6,777 nucleotides of DNA from an uncultured Synergistales bacterium (GTDB lineage Bacteria; Synergistota; Synergistia; Synergistales; Aminobacteriaceae), in the NCBI GenBank assembly GCA_905233335.1, contig CAJOED010000067.1, positions 1 through 6,777 of the forward strand, written 5' to 3'. The notes beneath the pieces are model-generated. The model was not told the DNA's origin. It worked only from the letters and a program-made list of their open reading frames with translations, and did no database searches. Both the position numbers and the translations under genes were made by a program. Numbering within the stretch: position 1 is the stretch's first letter; every line of letters starts with the position of its first letter. Shown here one piece after another: positions 1 through 6,166 of this stretch.

Positions 1-1
1 C

Positions 2-1102
2 ATGTACGATTATCTTATTGTCGGGGCAGGACTCACCGGCGCAATCTTTGCCCACGAATTGCACAAGCGCAGACATTCCGTGCTCGTCATCGACAAACGC
101 AATCACATAGCTGGAAACATCTGCACCGAAAACATCAACGGCATTCACGTTCACAAGTATGGGCCTCATATCTTCCACACGAACGACAGAAGAGTATGGG
201 ACTACATCAACCAGTTCACGGAGTTCAACAGCTTCACGAACAGACCCATAGCGAACTACAACGGCGAAATATACTCACTGCCATTCAGCATGTACACGTT
301 CAACAGGATATGGGGCGTAATCACTCCCGCAGAAGCCCGCGCAAAAATCGACGAGCAGAGACGGGAAGCAGGCATCACCGAACCGCGAAATCTTGAGGAG
401 CAGGCAATAAGCCTCGTGGGACGGGACATATACGAACGCCTCATCAAGGGCTACACCGAAAAGCAGTGGGGGAGGCCGTGCCGTGAACTTCCTGCGTTCA
501 TCATTAAGAGACTGCCGGTGAGATTCACATACGACAACAATTACTTCAACGCTCTGTATCAGGGAGTGCCGGTGAACGGTTACACGGAGATAGTGAGAAA
601 TATGCTTTCAGGCATCGAGGTCAGGACGGACTGCGATTACTTCACGCACAAGAACGAACTTGAAGCCGGAAATATTATCTTCACGGGACAGATTGACGAG
701 TTTTTCGGGTACGCACTCGGAACGCTCGAATACAGGACGCTGAAGTTCGACACGGAAATTCTGACGGACACCGATAACTTTCAGGGCAACGCGATAGTGA
801 ACTACACCGACAGCAAAACACCCTATACCCGCTGCATTGAGCACAAGCACTTTTCGCCGGGACTTGATGTTCAGGGGACGGTGATAACGCGCGAATATTC
901 GTCGGAATGGGCAAGGGGTGATGAGCCGTATTACCCGGTGAACGACGAAAAGAACAACGAGCTTTACGAGAAATACAGTGAGTATGCAGCCGATAATGCG
1001 CCGAACGTAATTTTTGCGGGGCGGCTCGGAAAGTACAAGTATTACGACATGGACAAGGCGATACTTGCGGCACTGGAAACGCTTGATGAGATGCCCGGCT
1101 AA
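2..1102 (+). CDS. glf: UDP-galactopyranose mutase
   Basis: This cytoplasmic flavoenzyme interconverts UDP-galactopyranose and UDP-galactofuranose, the donor for galactofuranose in O-antigens and other surface glycans. The 366-residue product matches the usual bacterial length (about 367 for E. coli) and begins MYDYLIVGAG like its homologues, so the ATG at base 2 is probably the true start although the ribosome binding site lies outside the window. Residues 7-12 form the FAD-binding glycine motif, and residues 52-60 hold the KYGPHIFHT segment. The block YTEKQWGR (151-158) carries the substrate-stacking Trp156. Arg170, Tyr181, Arg277, Tyr310-Tyr311, Arg341 and the KYKYYDM block (344-350) match the positions known to bind UDP-Gal and the diphosphate. 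No key residue appears to be missing. The gene may be the end of a polysaccharide cluster lying to the left. Its stop overlaps the stop of the convergent Mrr-like gene by four bases. Confidence 0.97.
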   Translation: MYDYLIVGAGLTGAIFAHELHKRRHSVLVIDKRNHIAGNICTENINGIHVHKYGPHIFHTNDRRVWDYINQFTEFNSFTNRPIANYNGEIYSLPFSMYTFNRIWGVITPAEARAKIDEQRREAGITEPRNLEEQAISLVGRDIYERLIKGYTEKQWGRPCRELPAFIIKRLPVRFTYDNNYFNALYQGVPVNGYTEIVRNMLSGIEVRTDCDYFTHKNELEAGNIIFTGQIDEFFGYALGTLEYRTLKFDTEILTDTDNFQGNAIVNYTDSKTPYTRCIEHKHFSPGLDVQGTVITREYSSEWARGDEPYYPVNDEKNNELYEKYSEYAADNAPNVIFAGRLGKYKYYDMDKAILAALETLDEMPG

Positions 1103-1617
1103 ATATCGTAGTCGTTGAAGGCGTTGGGATCTATTGACTTTATCTCGACGACTTCCTTAATGTTCACACAGAAATTATGCACAATCATCAACCGCGCCAG
1201 TATATGTCCGTCGATGAGTATGATGTGTTTTTCTTTTGCGTAGTCTTGTGCGGGTTTCGAGAAGTTTGCGTTCGTAACAAGAAGCCCGCGCCCTGCCTTA
1301 CGTGTTACAGCGTCGCCGAAACTCTGCATGTTCCAGCTGGTGATTATGCTTCCTTTTTCGAGCTTCCGTGTCTGTATGTATATGGGTTTGTAGCCGGGTC
1401 TGTCCTCGATGATTATTCCCTGAATTGCGGATGAGCTGGTGCGGCGTTTTGCGTTCTTGTAGACCTCGTAGCCCATTCGTATCAGCAAGTCCGTAATGAG
1501 CTGTTCAAATCCTGCTGGTGATAAGTCATCTATGCGCGTCAATATTTGGGACACGAGATTTTCATAGTCCGATGCCTCATCACTATTCACACTGAATTTG
1601 TTTATACGCTCATTCAT
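1099..1617 (-). CDS. Mrr-like restriction-endonuclease-fold protein, catalytic residues apparently lost
   Basis: The 172-residue product has the layout of the Mrr_cat endonuclease domain: LSPAGFEQLITDLL (32-45), MGYEV (48-52), IYIQTRK (79-85), GRGLLVTNANFSKPAQDYA (109-127) and IILIDGHILARLMI (132-145). The family normally cuts modified DNA with a D-(E/Q)xK site, seen in relatives as a GGIDG-type strand followed by QAK. Here the Asp position is Gln66 (AIQG, codon CAG) and the QxK lysine is Arg84 (codon CGG), with a Lys one residue later. Both codons lie well inside an otherwise intact frame. The N-terminal winged-helix DNA-reading domain of full Mrr (about 300 residues) is absent; only a short linker-like stretch (14-31) precedes the catalytic fold. 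It is therefore probably a non-cutting DNA-binding or regulatory protein, or a relic. It follows cobU on the same strand after 29 bases. The predicted start ATG at 1617 has only a weak GAG-type ribosome site, and its stop overlaps the glf stop. Confidence 0.8.
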   Translation of the reverse strand: MNERINKFSVNSDEASDYENLVSQILTRIDDLSPAGFEQLITDLLIRMGYEVYKNAKRRTSSSAIQGIIIEDRPGYKPIYIQTRKLEKGSIITSWNMQSFGDAVTRKAGRGLLVTNANFSKPAQDYAKEKHIILIDGHILARLMIVHNFCVNIKEVVEIKSIDPNAFNDYDI

Positions 1618-1633
1618 TCACTCAACACGCCGT

Positions 1634-1646
1634 CAGAAATTTTCTG
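1634..1646. repeat. Short inverted repeat between cobU and the Mrr-like gene
   Basis: The sequence cagaaa-t-tttctg is a perfect 6-bp inverted repeat around one central base. It lies immediately after the cobU stop codon and upstream of the Mrr-like start. It could be an operator half-site pair, but it is short, AT-rich, and may be chance. No T-tract follows on either strand that would make it a terminator. Confidence 0.25.
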
Positions 1647-2141
1647 CTAATTATATATCACCGGCAACCCCGCGAAACACTCAATCACTCTGTCAGAAAC
1701 AGCCGCAATTTTCACGAGAAGTTCTCCGAGCGTCCGCATGTATTTTTCTGTGAGTTCGTCGTAAGTTACGCCGTCGGAAAATATATCGTCAGCAACTATC
1801 ACGGTGTGTTTGGCGCGTTGTGTTATGCTCATGAAGTCGTGAAGTATCGTGTTCACATCACCGCCGAACATCTCATTAGCTGTCCACGTCGTAAGGCTCT
1901 CAATCAGCACGCAAGCTCCTTCAGGGATACTCACTCCGGCCAAGTTTCGCGGACGTTCCACCGTAACGAAACCTTTACCCCTGCGCATGAGCTTATGACG
2001 TTTGACTCGTTCGTGCATTTCGTCATCAATAATTTCTGCGGTGGCAAGGTAGATTTTCGGAGTGCCGTCGAGTTCCTGAAATATTTTCTCAGCGTATGAA
2101 CTTTTTCCGCTGTCGGCTGTTCCTGCTATCAAGATAATCAT
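1647..2141 (-). CDS. cobU: Adenosylcobinamide kinase / adenosylcobinamide-phosphate guanylyltransferase
   Basis: This bifunctional enzyme phosphorylates adenosylcobinamide and then transfers GMP from GTP to give AdoCbi-GDP, the intermediate that receives the lower ligand in cobalamin synthesis and salvage. The 164-residue product is near the normal 170-180. Residues 7-14 (GTADSGKS) form the P-loop, YLATAEIIDDEM (31-42) matches the family YIATA-DDEM block, and RVKRHKLMR (45-53) carries His49, the expected guanylylated histidine. VLIESLTTWTANEMF (78-92) and the terminal CFAGLPVIYN (155-164) are also typical. The classical NEVGxGIVP loop is replaced by ADDIFSDGVTYDELT (117-131), a form I associate with clostridial-type members. 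A GGGGA ribosome site ends 11 bases before the ATG. The gene is transcribed away from the zinc importer. I saw no cobalamin riboswitch upstream; a tandem repeat sits there instead. Confidence 0.9.
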   Translation of the reverse strand: MIILIAGTADSGKSSYAEKIFQELDGTPKIYLATAEIIDDEMHERVKRHKLMRRGKGFVTVERPRNLAGVSIPEGACVLIESLTTWTANEMFGGDVNTILHDFMSITQRAKHTVIVADDIFSDGVTYDELTEKYMRTLGELLVKIAAVSDRVIECFAGLPVIYN

Positions 2142-2170
2142 TGCGTCCGTCTTCCCCTTTGTGTGTCGTG

Positions 2171-2462
2171 CTTGGCCTTATGCTGTGCAGCGTGTGAGTA
2201 GCCTGCTTGTATTGTGTGCTCCTGCTGTGTTTTCGTTCGCCTGCCCCCTGCTGCTGTACCTCCCGTTCCATTGCGCTTGGCCTTATGCTGTGCAGCGTGT
2301 GAGTAGCCCGATTGTGTTGTGTGCTCCTGCTGTGTTTTCGTTTACCTGCTCCCTGCTGCTGTACCTCCCGTTCCATTGCGCTTGGCCTTGTGCTGTGCAG
2401 CGTGTGAGTAGCCCGATTGTGTTGTGTGCTCCTGCTGTGTTTTCGTTCGCCTGCCCCCTGCT
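2171..2462. repeat. 105-bp tandem repeat array (two full units and one 82-bp partial unit)
   Basis: Three copies begin with cttggcctt at 2171, 2276 and 2381, a constant period of exactly 105 bp. Units 1 and 2 differ at six positions (34, 36, 41, 68, 69 and 75 of the unit). Unit 3 matches unit 2 at positions 34, 36 and 41 but unit 1 at 68, 69 and 75, which looks like unequal exchange or gene conversion. Unit 2 contains 8 A, 39 T, 28 G and 30 C on the plus strand, so one strand is nearly A-free and the other nearly T-free. Because 105 is a multiple of three and stop codons need T, long open frames arise automatically on the minus strand. The array fills the space between the divergent cobU and znuA genes. 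The unit ends in cattgcg, the same seven bases that span the cobU start codon at 2139-2145. Function unknown. Confidence 0.93.
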
Positions 2463-2485
2463 TATGTTGCACACTACTGCCGTAT

Positions 2486-2580
2486 TTCCCGCCCCCTGTC
2501 TTTGTGTAGTACGTGTGAGTGCTCTGCTCTCTATACTTTTTGTGTCCTCAACTACCCGCTGTTCTCCCTGCTGTTATCAT
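2486..2580. repeat. Decayed fourth copy of the 105-bp repeat
   Basis: After the third unit breaks off, related blocks reappear in register with the 105-bp period, shifted by 5-6 bases. These are cgtgtgagt at 2512-2520 (unit position 21-29), ctgct at 2524-2528, and ccctgctg at 2566-2573 (unit position 76-83). This suggests the array once reached the znuA promoter and its distal copy has diverged. Boundaries are approximate. Confidence 0.55.
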
Positions 2581-2595
2581 GTCTGCTATAATAGC
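2570..2595 (+). promoter_or_regulatory. znuA promoter with a dyad over the -10 box (candidate metal-responsive operator)
   Basis: A consensus TATAAT at 2587-2592 is preceded by TGC, giving an extended -10 promoter 31 bases upstream of the znuA start; no good -35 hexamer is visible at 16-18 bp. The arms gctgttat (2570-2577) and ataatagc (2588-2595) form an inverted repeat matching at 7 of 8 positions with a 10-base spacer, and the right arm covers the -10 box. Zinc importer genes are usually repressed by Zur (Fur family) at AT-rich dyads in this position, so a Zur-type operator is a reasonable inference, but the sequence is not a recognised consensus. Confidence 0.5.
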
Positions 2596-2610
2596 CTAAA
2601 TTTTCACTTC

Positions 2611-2615
2611 AGGAG
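2611..2615 (+). promoter_or_regulatory. znuA ribosome binding site
   Basis: AGGAG lies eight bases before the ATG at 2624. This clear Shine-Dalgarno element fixes the znuA start and rules out the longer upstream frame running through the repeat array. Confidence 0.85.
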
Positions 2616-2623
2616 TATTATTA

Positions 2624-3463
2624 ATGAAACTCAAAGCGTTTTTTCTCATGATAATATTTTCATTAATGACATCATCGGGGGCATTCGCACTCTCTATCAC
2701 GTGCAGTATGTACCCTGTTTACGATTTCGCGCGTCATATTACGGGAGACTCTTCCTGCGTAAAGCTCCTCATGCGACCGGGAGTTGAGCCTCATGATTTC
2801 GAGCCGTCGCCTTTGGACGTGAAAGCCCTCAATGATTCCGACGTGTTCATTTTCACGGGGGCAAACATGGAGCACTGGGCAGAAAGAATTTCGCACACAC
2901 TGACGCACACCGTCATAATCGACGCTTCCCGCAATATTCCCGTCGTCAACAATGACCCGCATATATGGCTTGACTTGTCGCTCGCACAGAAGATGATTGC
3001 GAACATCACAGAAGGACTCTGCACCGCTGACCCCTCACACGCTGACACATACACACACAACGCTGACGATTACTCACAGAAAATCTCTGAACTCGACGCG
3101 AAATTTTCAGCCATGAAGAAGACTAGTGCTCTCGTGTTTGCCGGAGAATTTTCGCACGGGTATTTCGTGAGGCGTTACGGTTTCGACTACATCAGCGCGT
3201 ACGACGGAGAGAATGAACCGTCAGTGAAGAGGCTTGCGGAAGTCCTGAAGTACATTCGCGAACACAACACACGCTACATTTTTGCGGACAGTTTCGGTGT
3301 GTCGGCAATAACGCGCTCAATCAGCGAACAGACCGGCGCGGAAATTCTGACGTTCGACACAGCACACAACGTACAGGACACTCACAGAACATTTCTCGAA
3401 ATCATGACCGAAAACTACGATAACATACAAAGGGCAATGAATGAACAGATTACGGCTCAATAA
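2624..3463 (+). CDS. znuA: Zinc/manganese-type ABC transporter periplasmic substrate-binding protein
   Basis: This is the cluster A-I metal receptor that captures Zn2+ or Mn2+ in the periplasm and hands it to ZnuB. Residues 1-22 form a Sec signal peptide ending in AFA. There is no lipobox cysteine, so the mature protein is soluble in a periplasm, which implies an outer membrane. Metal-site motifs are GVEPHDFEPSP (53-63, His57) and DPHIWLDL (111-118, His113). At the position of the usual third histidine (HDAYGYF-like) the sequence reads EFSHGYFVRRYG (175-186), so Glu175 aligns with the His and His178 lies one turn further. Asp245 is the likely fourth-ligand region. The AHNV segment (247-250) resembles Firmicutes-type receptors. 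There is no histidine-rich loop as in E. coli ZnuA. At 279 residues it is slightly short but complete. Its 3' end overlaps znuC by 23 bases. Zinc is the likelier substrate but manganese cannot be excluded. Confidence 0.92.
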   Translation: MKLKAFFLMIIFSLMTSSGAFALSITCSMYPVYDFARHITGDSSCVKLLMRPGVEPHDFEPSPLDVKALNDSDVFIFTGANMEHWAERISHTLTHTVIIDASRNIPVVNNDPHIWLDLSLAQKMIANITEGLCTADPSHADTYTHNADDYSQKISELDAKFSAMKKTSALVFAGEFSHGYFVRRYGFDYISAYDGENEPSVKRLAEVLKYIREHNTRYIFADSFGVSAITRSISEQTGAEILTFDTAHNVQDTHRTFLEIMTENYDNIQRAMNEQITAQ

Positions 3464-4067
3464 CGCGGTCATAAAGTACGGTGAAATTATCGCGGTGAAC
3501 GGAGTATCACTGTGTGCCGATGCAGGAGAGATGATTTTCATTACGGGCGCGAACGGTTCGGGGAAATCAACGCTCATGAAGGGCATTGCAGGACTTCTTC
3601 CGCTGACTTCCGGCACTCTCGAACGCACACAAAGAATGTCATACGTTCCGCAGATAGAGGAGGCCGACCGAAATTTCCCCGCGCGAGTAAGTGAGATAGT
3701 CATAACGGGCACACAGAGACCGGGAAAATTCTTCTACACACACGACGACAAACAGCAGGCACAAAACGCAATGAATGAACTCGGAATTATGGAGCTTGCC
3801 GGGCGTGAGATTAATGCGCTGTCAGGAGGGCAGATGAGGCGGGTATTTCTTGCGCGAGCTTTGTGTGGTCAGCCGGAATTGCTGCTTCTCGATGAGCCGT
3901 GTGCAGGACTCGATGCTGACAGCCACAAGATATTATTCCGGGTATTGCGGCGTGTTTTGTCGGGAGGGTGTGCGGTCGTAATGGTAACGCATGACATCTC
4001 CGACGTTGACGGAATGCCGGAAGCAAAAATTATCACGTTGTCGGACGGGGTGATACTCAATGCGTGA
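3441..4067 (+). CDS. znuC: Zinc/manganese ABC transporter ATP-binding protein
   Basis: This cytoplasmic ATPase powers metal import through ZnuB. All nucleotide-binding motifs are present in order: Walker A GANGSGKST (36-44), Q-loop Gln71 (YVPQ), signature LSGGQ (127-131), Walker B LLLLDEP (147-153) with catalytic Glu152, D-loop GLD (156-158) and switch His184 (VTHD). The 208-residue length is short for the family (about 230-250), the difference being a brief C-terminus. The ATG at 3441 lies inside znuA with AAAGGG six bases before it, so translation is probably coupled. The ATG at 3437 is in the znuA frame and is not the start. The stop overlaps znuB by eight bases. Confidence 0.94.
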   Translation: MNRLRLNNAVIKYGEIIAVNGVSLCADAGEMIFITGANGSGKSTLMKGIAGLLPLTSGTLERTQRMSYVPQIEEADRNFPARVSEIVITGTQRPGKFFYTHDDKQQAQNAMNELGIMELAGREINALSGGQMRRVFLARALCGQPELLLLDEPCAGLDADSHKILFRVLRRVLSGGCAVVMVTHDISDVDGMPEAKIITLSDGVILNA

Positions 4068-4851
4068 AGTTCTTGAGTTGCTGTCGTATCCGTTCGTCAT
4101 GAGGGCACTCACTGCCGGGGCGTTAATCTCCGTATGTGCTTCTGTGCTGGGAGTAATTCTCGTGCTGAAACACTATGCGCTAATCGGTCATGGGCTGTCA
4201 GAAATCGGCTTTGCGTCCCTCTCAATTTCTGCCGCGCTTGGCCTCCCCGTAATGCTTGTGTCGACACCTGCAATAATTATTGCGTCGTTCGTGATTATGT
4301 TCGTGAGCCAGAAGTACAAAACATCAGGGGACATAGCAATAGCTGTAGCGTCATCGTTTGCGCTTGCGTTGGGAGTAATCGCCGGACGGGGTGCGAACGT
4401 CAGCGCGTATCTTTTCGGGAGCGTTCTTGCTGTGAGTCAGGAGGACGTAATTTTTGCGGCTGTATTGTCGGTGATAGTTCTTGCGTCGTTTGTGGTGTTC
4501 TACAACCGTTTGTTTCTCATAACGTACAATGAAGACTATGCGCGTTCTTTGGGAATAAATACGTTGTTCTATCAGTTCACGATCTCCGTTCTGACGGCGT
4601 TAGTTGTTGTCTTGGGAATGCGTATTATGGGCACGCTGTTAATCTCCGGCGTAATAATCCTTCCTGCACTCACAGCAAAAAATATAGCTTCATGCTTCCG
4701 TTCTCTTGTGATAGTGTCGGGGGCAGTATCATTCATAGCGTTCACAGCGGGGCTTGCGTTATCGTTCGTGTTCAACTTGCCTGCTGGGGCTGTAATAGTT
4801 ATGACGAACACGGCAATATTAATCATCGTGAAAGTGTCGGTGAAAAAATGA
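4060..4851 (+). CDS. znuB: Zinc/manganese ABC transporter membrane permease
   Basis: This ABC-3 family inner-membrane subunit forms the metal channel as a dimer with ZnuC. The 263-residue product is of normal length and almost entirely hydrophobic, with about eight predicted membrane segments (roughly 13-34, 48-64, 65-82, 92-112, 130-148, 173-195, 215-236 and 238-258). Family landmarks are VLKHYALIGHGLSEIGF (35-51), SAYLFGSVLAVSQEDV (114-129), the cytoplasmic coupling loop around ARSLGIN (160-166) and LLISGVIILPALTAKNIA (193-210). Homologues usually read IGD-x-LSH or FGD-x-LAH in the first of these. Here the acidic and histidine residues are replaced by His44 and Glu48. The start is preceded by GGGGTGA and overlaps znuC by eight bases. 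The stop codon shares ATGA with the next gene. Confidence 0.93.
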   Translation: MREVLELLSYPFVMRALTAGALISVCASVLGVILVLKHYALIGHGLSEIGFASLSISAALGLPVMLVSTPAIIIASFVIMFVSQKYKTSGDIAIAVASSFALALGVIAGRGANVSAYLFGSVLAVSQEDVIFAAVLSVIVLASFVVFYNRLFLITYNEDYARSLGINTLFYQFTISVLTALVVVLGMRIMGTLLISGVIILPALTAKNIASCFRSLVIVSGAVSFIAFTAGLALSFVFNLPAGAVIVMTNTAILIIVKVSVKK

Positions 4852-5387
4852 CAGGAAAAGGGCACAGAATATCAACATTTGCATTTGTTTTAGGCGCAAC
4901 AGGATCACCCATAGCGGCGACGATGAGTTTTTTCGGGAGCACATTCCCGGACTCGTCTGAGTATGTATTTTTCGGTAAACGCCGCAACAGATACCACCGG
5001 CGATATACACACTGGTTTGTGCCGTGGCTGGCTCTAGCGTGGGCGTGCTTTTCGCGTTCGGGGTGGATTGTCCCGCGATTATCGGCACTCGTTGACGGCA
5101 GGAACGCTCACTATGACGTATGGGCTTGCGCTGGTTTCTGGTTTATGGGCTGTGTTCTGCACATTCTCGAGGATGCCTGGTGCGGGACTGTTCCGTTTTT
5201 GCGTCCTTGGAAGCGTGATGTCGGAATGCATGTCTTTCACATGGCCAAGAAAGCCGGAGAGATGAGCGCGGGTGAAGTGAATTTTGTACTGTGCTGTTCG
5301 GGAATATCATTTATTGCGTTCATGGTGAGATTTTTCACGGTGGACAGCTTCATACAGTTCATTATTACTTTGTGGCGGAACATATAG
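4848..5387 (+). CDS. YdjM/DUF457-family membrane metal-dependent hydrolase
   Basis: The 179-residue product matches the YdjM-type family of integral inner-membrane proteins annotated as metal-dependent hydrolases, whose substrate is unknown. Conserved elements are TGKGH (2-6) at the start, FPDSSEY (33-39) in place of the usual LPDIDH, HRRYTHW (50-56) corresponding to HRGFTHS, and GCVLHILEDAWCGTVPFLRPW (101-121), which corresponds to the family G-x-x-x-HILAD block followed by G-x-x-x-x-WP. The likely metal ligands are His6, Asp35, His50, His55, His105 and Asp109. Hydrophobic segments lie near 10-30, 57-70, 92-108 and 147-163. The start chosen is the ATG at 4848, which overlaps the znuB stop as ATGA with GGTGA four bases before it. 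Longer in-frame readings have no family similarity upstream. As the fourth gene of the importer operon it may use or report on the imported metal. It ends one base before the convergent trpA stop. Confidence 0.78.
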   Translation: MTGKGHRISTFAFVLGATGSPIAATMSFFGSTFPDSSEYVFFGKRRNRYHRRYTHWFVPWLALAWACFSRSGWIVPRLSALVDGRNAHYDVWACAGFWFMGCVLHILEDAWCGTVPFLRPWKRDVGMHVFHMAKKAGEMSAGEVNFVLCCSGISFIAFMVRFFTVDSFIQFIITLWRNI

Positions 5388-5388
5388 C

Positions 5389-6162
5389 TCACTGCTTCAT
5401 AGCTTCCTTCATGCTCCTCACGTATTCGCCGATATGTTCAGGAGCTTCCGTGCCGTATTTCTCCAGGAACTTCACGATAGCCGAACCGACAATAACCCCG
5501 TCAGCAATTCGCGACATTTCAGCGGCCTGTTCAGGAGTCGAAATCCCGAAACCTATTGCGCACGGTACGGACGAATTTTTCCGTATGGCCTGTATTATCG
5601 CGTTGAGGTCGGTGGTGATTCTAGTTCTCGTACCCGTAACTCCCAGACTCGACACGACATAAATAAAACCTTCTGCCCCGCGTGAAATTTCTGCAATTCT
5701 GTTCTCTGATGTCGGAGCTATCATTGAGATTAAGTCAACGCCGTATTTATGACAGTACGGTAAAAACTCTTCTTTCTCCTCAAAAGGCAGGTCGGGGATA
5801 ATAAGCCCGTCGATGTCCAGCTCTCTGCATGCTGCTATGAATTTTTCTGCGCCGTAAGAGAACACAACATTAGCGTACGTCATGAACACTAACGGAATTT
5901 TCACGCTCTGCCGCAGCTCTCTAACCATGCCGAAAACTTTATCGGTCGTAATTCCTCCGCGTAATGCACGGATATTTGCGCCCTGAATTGTTACTCCTTC
6001 TGCTGTCGGGTCGGAGAACGGTATGCCAAGCTCGACGAGATCCGCGCCGTTTTGCACAGCAGACTTCACCGCGTTAATGGTGGTGGCAGTGTCGGGGTCG
6101 CCGCAAGTTATGAAGGCTATGAATGCTTTTCCGTTCTCGAATGCTCTATGAATGTTACTCAT
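5389..6162 (-). CDS. trpA: Tryptophan synthase alpha chain
   Basis: TrpA cleaves indole-3-glycerol phosphate to indole and glyceraldehyde 3-phosphate and channels indole to TrpB in the cytoplasmic alpha2-beta2 complex. The 257-residue TIM barrel is complete. FITCGDPD (17-24) and ELGIPFSDPTAEG (44-56) hold the catalytic acids. Glu44 corresponds to Salmonella Glu49, and Glu55 sits where Asp60 is usual (PFSDPxADGP). From memory the glutamate form occurs in clostridial-type TrpA, so this is probably a lineage variant and not damage. SSLGVTGTRT (171-180) is the mobile loop 6, and GFGIS (204-208) with GSAIV (226-230) binds phosphate. The ATG at 6162 has only a GGGGGA run 12 bases upstream (6175-6180). 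A 64-codon frame overlaps it by eight bases and separates it from trpB, so translation may depend on read-in coupling from that frame. The stop lies one base from the convergent hydrolase gene, with no terminator seen between them. Confidence 0.96.
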   Translation of the reverse strand: MSNIHRAFENGKAFIAFITCGDPDTATTINAVKSAVQNGADLVELGIPFSDPTAEGVTIQGANIRALRGGITTDKVFGMVRELRQSVKIPLVFMTYANVVFSYGAEKFIAACRELDIDGLIIPDLPFEEKEEFLPYCHKYGVDLISMIAPTSENRIAEISRGAEGFIYVVSSLGVTGTRTRITTDLNAIIQAIRKNSSVPCAIGFGISTPEQAAEMSRIADGVIVGSAIVKFLEKYGTEAPEHIGEYVRSMKEAMKQ

Positions 6163-6166
6163 TGAT
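6135..6166. repeat. trp junction duplication, trpA-side copy
   Basis: This stretch covers the first codons and start of trpA. It shares tctcgaatgc (6135-6144) and gttactcattgat (6154-6166) with 6300-6309 and 6341-6353, in the same order and orientation. The blocks are 9 bases apart here and 31 bases apart in the trpB-side copy. Confidence 0.65.

Noticed and set aside
681..1073. Minus-strand 130-codon frame within glf
   Set aside because: It is antisense to strongly conserved glf sequence, has no recognisable motif, and is explained by codon bias on the coding strand.
2171..2462. CRISPR array
   Set aside because: The whole 105-bp unit is repeated without unique spacers, so it is a simple tandem repeat.
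2089..2472. Minus-strand 127-codon frame with 35-residue repeats (GAGERKHSRST-type) upstream of cobU
   Set aside because: The repeat is almost T-free on that strand, so stop codons are rare in all frames and the 105-bp period keeps any frame open. It overlaps the cobU start in another frame, begins with GTG, and has no convincing ribosome site.
2142..2623. Cobalamin riboswitch in the cobU leader
   Set aside because: I looked on the minus strand for the conserved B12-box and the core GC-rich elements and found none; the leader is filled by the tandem repeat.
2161..2787. Plus-strand 208-codon frame through the repeat array into znuA
   Set aside because: It overlaps the well-supported znuA start in another frame, has no ribosome site, and its second half is a shadow of the znuA signal peptide and receptor region.
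4692..4847. In-frame N-terminal extension of the hydrolase gene
   Set aside because: It lies inside znuB in another frame, and the family similarity begins exactly at the ATG at 4848, which has its own ribosome site and an ATGA overlap.
5380..5395. Bidirectional terminator between the hydrolase gene and trpA
   Set aside because: The stops are one base apart and no GC-rich hairpin with a T-tract is present on either strand.
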